A stretch of 64,000 nucleotides of DNA from contig NZ_KB908088.1 of NCBI RefSeq assembly GCF_000382345.1, positions 60,372 through 124,371 on the forward strand, in the 5' to 3' direction. This DNA is from Massilia niastensis DSM 21313. GTDB lineage: Bacteria; Pseudomonadota; Gammaproteobacteria; Burkholderiales; Burkholderiaceae_D. The position numbers and the translations under genes are program-made. The notes beneath the pieces are model-generated. The model was not told where the DNA came from. It saw only the letters and a program-made list of their open reading frames with translations, and made no database searches. This document shows positions 52,973 through 62,914 of this stretch, piece by piece. Each line of letters begins with the position of its first letter. Position 1 is the first letter of the stretch.

Positions 52973-53914
52973 CTACATGTAGAGCACGATCAGGTCGTTG
53001 ACGACCGACGGCCGCGGTTCGCCCACCACATGGATGTTGATCTCCATGGTCATCTGCAGGCCGCTCTTGACCTGCTCGACCGCCTTGATGCGGTAGCGCG
53101 CATGGATCGCACTGCCGGCCAGCACCGGCGCCGCGAAGCGCAGCCGGTCGGAGCCATAGTTGACCATGTTGTTGAAGCCGGTGACCTCGACATCGAGCGG
53201 CAGCGTGAGCCGGCTGATCAGCACCTGCACCAGCGCGCCGTGTGCGATCGTGCCGCCGAACGGACTCTGCGCACGCGCCTTCTGCGGATCGGTGTGGATC
53301 CAGTAATCGTCGCCCGTCAGCGCGGCAAACTGGTCGATCAGGTCCTGGGTCACCACGAACTGGTTGGACCAGCCCGAGAACTCCTGGCTGACCAGCGCGC
53401 GCATGGCCGCGAGGTCCTTGCAGCTGACCTGGCGGCGCGGCGCCTCCGGCACAGCTTCGGCAGGCGCGGGCGCGGCCGTGGCGGCGGCGATCACGCCGGG
53501 CTGCCCGGATTCGAGCGCGGTATAGCGCAGCAGCGTCACGGCGCCGGGGCGCTCGTCGAACACGGGCCGCAGCCGCATGCCGATGCGCAGCGCGGCTTCA
53601 TCGATGCCGACCAGCGTGGTGTTCAGGTGCGGGCCCTGTTCGAAGGCGACCACGGCGAGGATCTGCGGCATCTCGTCGGCGAATTCCGGCAGGGTCGGTA
53701 CGCGCGCCACGGTGTAGGTGTACAGGGTGGCCGCGCCCGACACATCGTGCCAGGCCAGCCGGTCGGACGCGCAGCGCGGGCAATGCGCACGCGGGAAGAA
53801 GATCCAGTGGTCGCAGTCGGCGCATTGCTGCAGGCGCACCTGGTGCGCTTTCAGGCCGTCCCAGAAGGGCGCCGAGATGGGGGTCGGCTGGGGCAGGGGC
53901 TTGTTCCAGTCCAT
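52973..53914 (-). CDS. DUF35-MaoC fusion (second side-chain hydratase, Shy1-like candidate)
   Basis: 313 residues with domain order opposite to ChsH2. Residues 1-140 are DUF35: the zinc ribbon is Cys31, Cys34, Cys45, Cys48, followed by an OB fold. An Ala/Pro-rich linker (141-165) leads to a MaoC hydratase domain with the Asp202-x4-His207 pair in TGDDYWIHTDP and GGTIAHG. It thus combines what ChsH1 and the DUF35 of ChsH2 do separately. The start lies 2 bp after the aldolase stop, so the two are translated together. With the aldolase at 53917 it would hydrate and cleave a side-chain enoyl-CoA, presumably the C5 chain of bile acids as Shy1/Sal1 do. Confidence 0.85.
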   Translation of the reverse strand: MDWNKPLPQPTPISAPFWDGLKAHQVRLQQCADCDHWIFFPRAHCPRCASDRLAWHDVSGAATLYTYTVARVPTLPEFADEMPQILAVVAFEQGPHLNTTLVGIDEAALRIGMRLRPVFDERPGAVTLLRYTALESGQPGVIAAATAAPAPAEAVPEAPRRQVSCKDLAAMRALVSQEFSGWSNQFVVTQDLIDQFAALTGDDYWIHTDPQKARAQSPFGGTIAHGALVQVLISRLTLPLDVEVTGFNNMVNYGSDRLRFAAPVLAGSAIHARYRIKAVEQVKSGLQMTMEINIHVVGEPRPSVVNDLIVLYM

Positions 53915-53916
53915 GC

Positions 53917-55131
53917 TCAGGCTCCACGCAGGATCAGGGCGCCCTGTTCGCTCATCACGCCGCCGGTTCCCGACACGTAGGCCAGGTCGTGGCGCGCCAG
54001 CTGCCGCTGGCCGGCCCGGCCCTGCACCTGGTGCAGGGCCTCGATCACCTGGGTCATGCCGCCGGACGTGCCGGTCTGGCCGAAGCTTAATTGTCCGCCA
54101 TGGGTATTCATCGGGAAGTTGCCCTTGTAAGTAAAATCGTTGTCGAGCAGGAAGCGCATGCCCTGGCCCTTTTCGCAGAACCCGGCATCTTCCAGCGTCA
54201 GCATGACGGTGATGGTGTAGCAGTCGTACACCTGCGCCATGTGCATGTCGGCCGGCGCCAGGCCGGCCATGGCGAAGGCCTTGCGCGAGGCCGGGCCGAT
54301 CGGCGTGGACAGCATGTCGCGCGCATAGGTGGGCGACTTCGACTGCACGTGCTCGCCGCAGCCGATCACCTGCACCGCGCGGTGCCGGCAGCGGCGCGCG
54401 ATGTCGGCGCGGGTGACGATGACGGCGGCGCCGCCCGCGACCGGCATGACGATTTCGAGCATGCGCAGCGGCTCGGCCACCATGCGCGAATTCAGCACGT
54501 CGTCGATCGTGATCGGCTGGCCGTAGAACATCGCCAGGGGATTGGCGCAGGCATTGAAGCGCTGGTCGACGGCGATCCGCGCCAGCGCGGCGGCATCGTA
54601 GCCATGCACGGCGGCGTAGCGCTGCGCGATCATCGCATAGCCGGTGTTCTGCGCCATGTGGCCGTAGGGCAGGTCCATCTCGGCTTCCGGCGCACCGAAG
54701 TGGGTGCTGTGGCCGCCGAAACGCGATGCCTTCATCACCTGGATGGCATGGTCGTCCTGGATCCCGACCGGCGCCATGCGCGATGGCAGGACGCACAGCA
54801 CGGTATTGCACAGGCCCAGCTCGATCGCGGCGGCGGCGCGCCACACCATGCCGACCGAACTGGCGCCGCCCAGGTCGACGACCTCGGCGAAGTCGAGCTG
54901 CACGCCCAGGTATTCGCCCACCATCGCCGGCACGAACATGCTCGCCTCATGGAATTGCGCGCCCGGGACGACCAGCCCGTCGACATCGCTCAAGGCGAGG
55001 CCGGCATCGTCCAGCGCCTGGCGCGCCAGGTCGGCCACCTGCTCGAGGTGGAACATGCGCGGTGCGGTCGCGTATTTCTCTGGTTTGTATTGTGCGGCGC
55101 CGACCAGGGCGGCGTGTCCTTTGAGTCCCAT
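53917..55131 (-). CDS. Thiolase-fold retro-aldolase, Sal1/Ltp-like
   Basis: 404 residues, lipid-transfer-protein branch of thiolases. Features are a GAAQYKPEK start, GGASSVGMVWRAAAAIELG where thiolases carry the nucleophile region but without a cysteine there, MNTHGGQLSFGQTGTSGG, and a late YVSGTGGVMSEQGALIL. Coupling with a DUF35-containing hydratase mirrors Ltp2-ChsH2. Because an Ltp2-like enzyme for the 3-carbon chain already exists at 32144, this one is the candidate for the first aldolytic cut that releases acetyl-CoA and a C22 aldehyde. That step is known from Stutzerimonas Chol1. Read leftward from site 15. Confidence 0.83.
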   Translation of the reverse strand: MGLKGHAALVGAAQYKPEKYATAPRMFHLEQVADLARQALDDAGLALSDVDGLVVPGAQFHEASMFVPAMVGEYLGVQLDFAEVVDLGGASSVGMVWRAAAAIELGLCNTVLCVLPSRMAPVGIQDDHAIQVMKASRFGGHSTHFGAPEAEMDLPYGHMAQNTGYAMIAQRYAAVHGYDAAALARIAVDQRFNACANPLAMFYGQPITIDDVLNSRMVAEPLRMLEIVMPVAGGAAVIVTRADIARRCRHRAVQVIGCGEHVQSKSPTYARDMLSTPIGPASRKAFAMAGLAPADMHMAQVYDCYTITVMLTLEDAGFCEKGQGMRFLLDNDFTYKGNFPMNTHGGQLSFGQTGTSGGMTQVIEALHQVQGRAGQRQLARHDLAYVSGTGGVMSEQGALILRGA

Positions 55132-55190
55132 GTGTCTCCTTCATCGTCTCTGGCTATGGATGTAGTGTGCCAGCCGCTGCCCGCCTGCCA

Positions 55191-55206
55191 TCGTCCGGGC
55201 GGACTA
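55191..55206 (-). promoter_or_regulatory. Regulon repeat site 15 (one-way, leftward)
   Basis: On the minus strand TAGTCC-GCCC-GGACGA. The best -10 is CACACT beginning at 55169, 29.5 bp from the centre, one base closer than usual. It serves the aldolase operon. Confidence 0.65.
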
Positions 55207-55218
55207 CGTTCCTGACCG

Positions 55219-55234
55219 TACTCCTTTCGGACGA
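55219..55234 (+). promoter_or_regulatory. Regulon repeat site 16 (one-way, rightward)
   Basis: TACTCC-TTTC-GGACGA, 28 bp from site 15 centre to centre. AAGAAT begins at 55256, 29.5 bp from the centre, before the YCF48-MMPL pair. Confidence 0.68.
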
Positions 55235-55312
55235 TGTTTTCCACCGCCGTTGGCCAAGAATCTCGACATGCCGGGCCGATTCGGGACCACGGCACTACAA
55301 CAAAGGAGACAG

Positions 55313-56329
55313 ATGATGCGTACGCCAGTTGGTGTAGCAGTAGCGAGCGTCGTGATCATGGCCGCGCTGTGGTCGTTTTCGCCGCGCGAGGCGCAATCCA
55401 TCCCGACTATACCGGACATGGTCGACCGGATGCAGTTGAACAGCATCGCCCGGTCCGGGGCCGGCCTGGTGGCCGGCGGCGAACTCGGCTACCTGATGCT
55501 GTCGCGCGACCAGGGCTTGACCTGGCAGCCGGCCGTCCTGCCGGCGCAGCGCCAGGCGCTGATCACCCAGGTGGCGTTCGCCGACGCGGCGACCGGCATC
55601 GCGGTCGGCCACGAGGGATGGATCCTGCGCACCACGGACGGCGGCCGCAGCTGGCAAGAGCAGGCTTTCGACCGGAAGGACGGCGAGCCGCTGATGAGCG
55701 TGGCCAGGCTGCCGTCGGGACGCTGGATGGCGGTCGGCGCGTTCGGCCGCGCGCTCGCTTCCGACGACGACGGCAAGAGCTGGCGGCGCCTGGCGCTGGC
55801 CGCGGTCGAGGACCGGCACCTGAACCGGATCGCGGCATCCGGCGATGGGCGGCACTGGCTGATCGTCGGCGAGCGCGGCCTGGTGCTGCGCTCCGGCGAC
55901 GGCGGCGAGTCCTGGGAAACGGTGACGCCCTTCTATGCCGGCTCCTTCTATGGCGCCGTGCATCTGGGCAAGTCGACCTGGGTCGTCCATGGCATGCGCG
56001 GCAACGTCTTTCGCAGCACCGACGACGGCCGCAGCTGGGTGAAGTCGACGCTGCCGGCGCCGGTCTCGCTGCTGGCGCATGGGCTCGGGACGGACGGCCG
56101 GCTGCTGCTGGCCGGGCAGGGCGGGATGGTAGTGGCCAGCGATGACGACGGCGCCAGTTTCAAGGTGGTGCAGGCCGGCGGGCGCGCCACCCTGACCGAC
56201 ATGACGCAATTGCGCAGTGGCGACTGGCTGTTCGCCAGCGACCGCGGCCTGAAGCGCGATATTTCCATCGCGCCGACTCCTTCCACGAGCGCGGCGGCCG
56301 CGCAACCGAACCAAGGACCTTCCCAATGA
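55313..56329 (+). CDS. YCF48/BNR-repeat beta-propeller protein, exported
   Basis: 338 residues. The hydrophobic N-terminus (VAVASVVIMAALWSF) is a signal or anchor. The rest consists of repeated propeller blades with the Asp-rich turn pattern TTDGGRSW, SDDDGKSW, SGDGGESW, STDDGRSW and SDDDGASF, about one per 40-45 residues. This is the YCF48/photosystem-II-stability (HCF136-like) family. AAGGAGA precedes ATG 55313 and ATG 55316 is an alternative. Its stop overlaps the start of the MMPL gene (ATGA), so the two products are made together and probably act as one complex in the envelope. Function is not known. Confidence 0.85.
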   Translation: MMRTPVGVAVASVVIMAALWSFSPREAQSIPTIPDMVDRMQLNSIARSGAGLVAGGELGYLMLSRDQGLTWQPAVLPAQRQALITQVAFADAATGIAVGHEGWILRTTDGGRSWQEQAFDRKDGEPLMSVARLPSGRWMAVGAFGRALASDDDGKSWRRLALAAVEDRHLNRIAASGDGRHWLIVGERGLVLRSGDGGESWETVTPFYAGSFYGAVHLGKSTWVVHGMRGNVFRSTDDGRSWVKSTLPAPVSLLAHGLGTDGRLLLAGQGGMVVASDDDGASFKVVQAGGRATLTDMTQLRSGDWLFASDRGLKRDISIAPTPSTSAAAAQPNQGPSQ

Positions 56330-58728
56330 AGCAGCACTCTTCCGTTTCCCGCGCCGACGCCATGGTGGCGCGCATCGCCGCCGCCCTGATCGGCTGGCGC
56401 AAGCCGCTCGGCTGCCTGTTCGTCATCGTCACGGTGCTGCTGGGCTGGTCCGCCACCCGCACCCACCTCGATCCGGGATTCAACAAGCTGATCCCGCTGA
56501 AGCACGAATACATGGCGGCGTTCCAGCAATATGCCTCCACCTTTTCCGGCGCCAACCGGGTGCTGGTCAGCGTGCGCTGGAAAGGACCGGGCGACATCTA
56601 CAACGCGGACTTCCTGAAAACCCTGCGCGGCGTGACCGACGAGGTGTTCTTCACGCCGGGCGTGAGCCGTGGCCAGGTGTTCTCGCTGTTCACGCCGAAC
56701 GTCAAGTACATCGAGGTGACCGAGGATGGCTTCGTCGGCGAAGTGCTGGTCCCCTCGCACTTCGTCGCCGACGCCCAGGGCATGGCGCAGGTACGCTCGA
56801 ACGTGGCCAAGTCGGGCGTGATCGGGCGCCTGGTCGCGAATGACCAGAAGTCTGCGCTGGTGCAGGCCGACCTGCTCGAGGTCGATCCCCAGACCGGCAA
56901 GCGGCTCGACTACAGCGCGGTGGCGCGCAAGCTCGAGGAGATCCGCAGCCGCTTCTCCAGCGACCAGGTCGAGATCCACATCATCGGCTTCGCCAAGGTG
57001 GTGGGCGATGTCATGGACGGCCTGTCCAGCGTCGTCACCTTCTTCGCGATCGCCTTCGCCATCACCGCGCTGCTGCTGCTGGCGTACGCCAGGTCGGCCA
57101 GCCTGACCTTGCTGGCCCTGGTCGTGGCCCTGCTGCCGGTGGTCTGGCTGCTGGGACTGCTGCCCCTGATCGGCATGGGAATCGACCCGATGTCGATCCT
57201 GGTGCCCTTCCTGATCTTTTCGATCGGGGTCTCGCATGCGGTACAGATGACCAACGCCTGGAAGCAGGAAGTGGCCGCCGGCCAGGGCGCCGCCATGGCG
57301 GCCGAGAGCGCGTTCCGCAAGCTGGCGATCCCCGGTTCGGTGGCCTTGCTGACCAACGCGCTCGGTTTCATGGTGATCATGCTGATCGACATCCCGATCG
57401 TGCATGAACTGGGGATCACGGCCTGCCTCGGCGTTCTGCTGATGATCGCCACCAACAAGCTGCTGCTGCCGATCGTGCTGTCCTACCTGCGTCCCGCACC
57501 CGTGCCGGCCGCCGTGCGCGCCGCCGCGGGTGCGCGCCACCGCGCCTGGTGGGCGGTATCGGCGCTGGCCGAGCCGCGCGGCGCGCTGGCGACGCTGGCG
57601 CTGTCGCTGCTGCTGCTCGCCGCCGGCGCCATCTACTCGCGCGGCCTGCAGACCGGCGACATCGGGGTCGGGGTGCCGGAACTGCACGCCGATTCGCGCT
57701 ACAACCGCGACAACGAGCAGATCGTGCGCAACTACTCGATCGGCATGGATACCCTGTCCGTCTACGTCGAAGCCGGAAAATCCGGCGAGGCCTGCCTGCA
57801 GTGGCCGGTGATGAATGCGGTGGAGCGCTTCGACTTCGCCATGCGCGGGGTCGACGGCGTGCAGATGGTCAGCACGGTGGCCGGCCTGGCCAAGCTGGCG
57901 GCGGCCGCCAACAACGAGGCCAATCCGCGCTGGGCGGCGCTGCAGCGCACCGAAGCGGCATTGCGCACCGGCGCCCGCGCGGCCAGTCCGGATCTCGGGC
58001 TGAATACCGAAGGCTGCTCCGCCATCAACCTGATCGTCTACCTGAAGGATCACCAGGGCGCCACCCTGCGGCACGTGGTGGGCGAGATCCGCAAGTTCAT
58101 CGCGGCCGACCGCACGCCGGATGTGCGTTTCCGCCTGGCGGGAGGCAATGCGGGCGTCGCCATCGCCACCAACGAGGCGGTCGAGCAGGCCGAGGTGCAG
58201 ATGCTGGCGGCGATCTTCGGCGCCATCTCGCTGCTGTGCTGGCTGACCTTCCGCTCCTGGAAGGCGGTGGTGTGCATCATCATTCCGCTGCTGCTGGTGT
58301 CGATCCTGTGCAACGCCCAGATGGCGCTGCTGGGGATCGGGCTGAAGGTATCGACCTTGCCGGTAATCGCGCTGGGCGTCGGCGTCGGCGTCGATTACGG
58401 CATCTACCTGTTCGAACGGATGCAGCACGAGATCACGCACGGGAACGCGACGCTGCGCGAAGCCTTCTACCAGGCCATGCGCCAGCGCGGCACCGCCGCC
58501 GTCTTCACCGCCATCACGATGTCGCTCGGCGTCGGCACCTGGGCTTTCTCGGCGCTCAAGTTCCAGGCCGATATGGGCATCCTGCTCGCCTTCATGTTCC
58601 TGGTGAACCTGCTCGGCGCGATCTTCCTGCTGCCGGCGCTGGCGTGCTGGCTCGATGTCGGAACCCGGCGCCTGGCGCGATCGAGTGCGACAGGAAAGCG
58701 GCATGAGCAGGCAAGCAGTCATATCTGA
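56326..58728 (+). CDS. MMPL/RND-superfamily transporter
   Basis: 800 residues. The topology is that of MMPL/RND proteins: helix 1 near residue 30, a periplasmic domain (about 50-215), helices 2-6 with GMGIDPMSILVPFLIFSIGVSHAVQM, a central break, a second periplasmic domain (about 430-600), and helices 8-12 with GVGVGVDYGIYLFERM. The Asp-Tyr pair in that last motif is the proton-relay position in MmpL3. Such proteins move lipids or hopanoids. With DUF1302, DUF1329 and YCF48 genes nearby, transport of hydrophobic steroid or removal of toxic intermediates is likely. It ends 42 bp before etfB, which may be read through. Confidence 0.88.
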   Translation: MKQHSSVSRADAMVARIAAALIGWRKPLGCLFVIVTVLLGWSATRTHLDPGFNKLIPLKHEYMAAFQQYASTFSGANRVLVSVRWKGPGDIYNADFLKTLRGVTDEVFFTPGVSRGQVFSLFTPNVKYIEVTEDGFVGEVLVPSHFVADAQGMAQVRSNVAKSGVIGRLVANDQKSALVQADLLEVDPQTGKRLDYSAVARKLEEIRSRFSSDQVEIHIIGFAKVVGDVMDGLSSVVTFFAIAFAITALLLLAYARSASLTLLALVVALLPVVWLLGLLPLIGMGIDPMSILVPFLIFSIGVSHAVQMTNAWKQEVAAGQGAAMAAESAFRKLAIPGSVALLTNALGFMVIMLIDIPIVHELGITACLGVLLMIATNKLLLPIVLSYLRPAPVPAAVRAAAGARHRAWWAVSALAEPRGALATLALSLLLLAAGAIYSRGLQTGDIGVGVPELHADSRYNRDNEQIVRNYSIGMDTLSVYVEAGKSGEACLQWPVMNAVERFDFAMRGVDGVQMVSTVAGLAKLAAAANNEANPRWAALQRTEAALRTGARAASPDLGLNTEGCSAINLIVYLKDHQGATLRHVVGEIRKFIAADRTPDVRFRLAGGNAGVAIATNEAVEQAEVQMLAAIFGAISLLCWLTFRSWKAVVCIIIPLLLVSILCNAQMALLGIGLKVSTLPVIALGVGVGVDYGIYLFERMQHEITHGNATLREAFYQAMRQRGTAAVFTAITMSLGVGTWAFSALKFQADMGILLAFMFLVNLLGAIFLLPALACWLDVGTRRLARSSATGKRHEQASSHI

Positions 58729-58770
58729 TGGTCGGCGCCCGTTCGTTCAATTCATCAAAAGGAGTCATGC

Positions 58771-59523
58771 ATGAAAGTGTTAGTGCCAGTAAAGCGCGTG
58801 GTCGATCATAACGTCAAGGTACGCGTCAAGTCCGACGGCAGCGGGGTCGAGCTTGCCGGCGTCAAGATGTCGATGAATCCCTTCGACGAGATCGCGGTGG
58901 AGGCGGCGATCCGGCTGCGCGAGGGAGGGCAGGCGGCCGAGGTGGTCGCGGTGTCGTGCGGCCCCGGCCCGTGCCAGGAAACCCTGCGCACCGCGCTGGC
59001 GCTCGGCGCCGACCGAGGGATCCTGGTCGAGACCGGCGATCCGCTCGAACCCCTGGCCGTGGCCAAGCTGTTGAAGGCGGTGGCCGAGCAGGAGCAGCCG
59101 CAGCTGGTCATCCTCGGCAAGCAGGCGATCGACGACGATTCGAACCAGACCGGCCAGATGCTCGCGGCCCTGCTGGGCTGGCCGCAGGCCACCTTTGCCT
59201 CGAAGCTGGCGATCGAAGGCGAGACGGTGACGGTGACACGCGAAATCGACGGCGGCCTCGAGACCCTGTGCCTGCGCCTGCCGGCGGTGGTGACCACCGA
59301 CCTGCGCCTGAACGAGCCGCGCTACGTGACCCTGCCGAACATCATGAAGGCCAAGAAGAAGCCGCTCGACAGCTTGACGCCGGCGGCGCTCGGGGTCGAC
59401 TGCACCCCGCGGCTGCAGACGCTGGGCATGCACGAGCCGGTCGCACGCGGCGCCGGCGTGATCGTCAAGGATGTCGCCAGCCTGGTCGAGAAGCTCAAGA
59501 ACGAAGCCAGGGTCATCGCGTGA
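58771..59523 (+). CDS. etfB: Electron transfer flavoprotein beta subunit
   Basis: 250 residues, full-length EtfB. It starts [20 protein letters not shown] and has the ETF-beta signature around [44 protein letters not shown]. With EtfA it collects electrons from acyl-CoA dehydrogenases. AAAGGAG precedes ATG 58771. It begins 42 bp after the MMPL gene and has no regulon repeat of its own, so it may be transcribed from site 16 or from an unseen promoter. Confidence 0.96.
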   Translation: MKVLVPVKRVVDHNVKVRVKSDGSGVELAGVKMSMNPFDEIAVEAAIRLREGGQAAEVVAVSCGPGPCQETLRTALALGADRGILVETGDPLEPLAVAKLLKAVAEQEQPQLVILGKQAIDDDSNQTGQMLAALLGWPQATFASKLAIEGETVTVTREIDGGLETLCLRLPAVVTTDLRLNEPRYVTLPNIMKAKKKPLDSLTPAALGVDCTPRLQTLGMHEPVARGAGVIVKDVASLVEKLKNEARVIA

Positions 59524-59569
59524 ATCGCACTCCCATCGCAGCATCTTCACTCCTGATTGGAACATTACC

Positions 59570-60492
<923 letters not shown>

Positions 60493-60496
<4 letters not shown>

Positions 60497-62154
60497 GTAT
60501 CGACGCGCACGGCGCCCGCGAGGCGATGGAGTACGACGTGGTCGTCGTCGGCGGCGGCCCCGCCGGCCTGGCGGCCGCGATCCGGCTCAAGCAGATGGCT
60601 GCCGCGCAGGGCAGGGAGGTGTCGGTGTGCGTGCTGGAGAAAGGCGGCGAGCTGGGTGCGCACATCCTGTCCGGCGCCGTGATGGATCCGCGCGCGCTGA
60701 CCGAACTGGTGCCGGACTGGAAGGAACGCGGGGCGCCGCTGGACACGCCCGTCACCGAAGACCGCGTGCTGTTCCTGACCGGCACCAGGGCTTACCGGAC
60801 GCCGGGCTTCATGCTGCCGAAGTGCTTCGGGAACCACGGCAACTACGTGATCTCGCTCGGCAAGGTGGTGCGCTGGATGGGCCAGCTGGCGGACAGCCTG
60901 GGCGTCGACATCTTTCCTGGCTTTTCCGCAGCCGAGATCCTGTACGGCGAGGACGGCTCGGTGAGGGGCGTCGCTACCGGCAACCTGGGCGTCAGGCGCG
61001 ACGGCATGCCGGGTCCGGACTTCCAGCCCGGCATGGAACTGCATGCGAGCTACACCTTGTTCGCCGAAGGCGCGCGCGGCCATCTCGGCAAGCAGGTGAT
61101 GGCCAGGTTCGACCTGAACAAGGGCAAGGACCCCCAGTCCTACGGCATCGGCATCAAGGAGCTGTGGGAAATCGCGCCAGGCAGGCACCAGCCCGGCCTG
61201 GTGATCCACACCACCGGCTGGCCGCTCGACGCCGACACCTACGGCGGCTCCTTCCTGTACCACCTGGAGAACAACCAGGTCGCGGTCGGCTACGTGGTGG
61301 GCCTCGATTACGAGAACCCCTTCCTGTCGCCGTACGAGGAATTCCAGCGCTATAAAACCCACCCGGCGATCCGCCACTTCTTCGAGGGCGCCAGGCGCAT
61401 CTCGTACGGCGCGCGCGCGATTGCCGCCGGCGGCCTGCAGTCGCTGCCGAAGCTGGTGTTCCCGGGCGGCGCCCTGATCGGCTGCGATGCCGGCTTCCTC
61501 AACATGAGCCGCATCAAGGGCAGCCACGCCGCGATCAAGAGCGGCATGCTGGCCGCCGAAGCGGCGTTCGCGGCGCTGGGCGAACACCGCCGGCACGATG
61601 AACTGGCCGGCTATCCTGCCGCGTTCGAGCAGTCGTGGCTGAAGGAAGAACTGCACGTGGCGCGCAACGTGAAACCCTGGCTGTCGAAAGGCCTGGTCCT
61701 CGGCGCGGTCATGGCCGGCATCGACCAGCTGGTCTTCCGCGGGAAGGCGCCGTGGACCCTGCACCATGCGCACGCCGACCACGAGCGCATCCAGCCCGCA
61801 GCCGGTTACAAGCCCATCGCTTATCCGAAACCGGATGGGAAGCTGAGCTTCGACCGCCTGTCGTCGGTCTTCATCTCGAATACCAACCATGCGGAAGACC
61901 AGCCGGTCCACCTGGCGCTGAAGGACCCGAGGGTGCCGGTGGAGATCAACCTGGCCCGGTACGCGGGGCCGGAAGCGCGCTATTGTCCGGCCGGCGTGTA
62001 CGAGTTCGTCCCCGGCGACGAGGGCGGGGACCGGCTGCAGATCAACGCGCAGAACTGCGTGCACTGCAAGACCTGCGACATCAAGGACCCGACGCAGAAC
62101 ATCGTGTGGACCACGCCGGAGGGCGGTGGCGGACCGGGCTACGCGGCCATGTAG
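60493..62154 (+). CDS. etfD: Electron transfer flavoprotein:ubiquinone oxidoreductase
   Basis: 553 residues from GTG 60493, which overlaps the etfA stop. ATG 60526, just before MEYDVVVVGGGPAG, is an alternative start. Domains: FAD-binding Rossmann (VVGGGPAGLAAAI), the ubiquinone/membrane-contact part in the middle (GCDAGFLNMSRIKGSHAAIKSG), and the C-terminal 4Fe-4S ferredoxin part with CPAGVYEF, CVHCKTCDIKDPTQNI. It passes electrons from ETF to ubiquinone at the inner membrane. An ETF-ETF-QO set beside six acyl-CoA dehydrogenase units suggests a dedicated electron outlet for the steroid pathway. Confidence 0.95.
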
Positions 62155-62198
62155 GCCTGGCCTGCTGCCCGACACCACCACACCTTAGAGGAGGGGAA

Positions 62199-62813
62199 AT
62201 GGTCCGCCGCACCAAGGCCGATGCGCTGGCCACAAGCATGAATATCCTGGATTGCGCCGAGTGCCTGTTTGCGGAACAGGGTGTCTCCCGTACTACCTTG
62301 CATCATATTGCCGTGAAGGCTGGCGTGTCCCGCGGTGCGATCTACTGGCATTTCGACGACAAGGCGGCGCTGTTCAACGCAATGATGGAGCGAGTGAAGA
62401 TGCCGCTGGAATCAGCCATGCAGATCCTGCAGTCTTCAAGCCTTGAAGACCCGCTGGCCGATTTGCAGGACTATGCGATGGCTGCGTTTCGCTTGATGGA
62501 AAACGACCCGCGGGCGCGCCGCGTATTCGAGATTGCCACATTGAAGCTCGAGTATACCCATGAGATGGCAGCGGTACGGGAGCGCCGCGCCGACATGGCC
62601 GCACGCTGCATCGCCATGGCCGAGCGGAGCGTATCGGTCGCCGCGCGCATCGGGGTGGCAAGGTCCAGCACGGACCCCCGCGAGACCGCATTGGCATTCT
62701 GGGCGCTGATCGACGGCCTGCTGCGCGCCTGGATGATCGCTCCGGAGTCTTTCGGCCTGACCGTGATGGGCGAAAAAATCATTGGTGCGCATCTCGACGC
62801 GCTTCGAACCTGA
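62199..62813 (+). CDS. TetR/AcrR-family repressor
   Basis: 204 residues. The N-terminal helix-turn-helix is clear (ILDCAECLFAEQGVSRTTL, IAVKAGVSRGAIYWHFDDKAALF). The ligand-binding part resembles the AcrR/TtgR group that controls efflux pumps (YAMAAFRLMENDPRARRVFEI, WALIDGLLRAWM). AGAGGAGGGG gives a strong ribosome-binding site before ATG 62199. It lies between ETF-QO and a crotonase. No pump gene is in view. It could regulate the downstream crotonase/pntA or genes elsewhere. Confidence 0.9.
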   Translation: MVRRTKADALATSMNILDCAECLFAEQGVSRTTLHHIAVKAGVSRGAIYWHFDDKAALFNAMMERVKMPLESAMQILQSSSLEDPLADLQDYAMAAFRLMENDPRARRVFEIATLKLEYTHEMAAVRERRADMAARCIAMAERSVSVAARIGVARSSTDPRETALAFWALIDGLLRAWMIAPESFGLTVMGEKIIGAHLDALRT

Positions 62814-62914
62814 CCAATGCCCGGCAAGCCGATGATGATGGATTTCGCCGCAGAGGAAGCGCACAGCCCGTTGGCTTCCCTCGGTATTGCAATGACGCTG
62901 ACAAAGGATGTGAA

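Noticed and set aside
58729..58770. Regulon repeat before etfB
   Set aside because: No sequence within three mismatches of the consensus is present in the gap.
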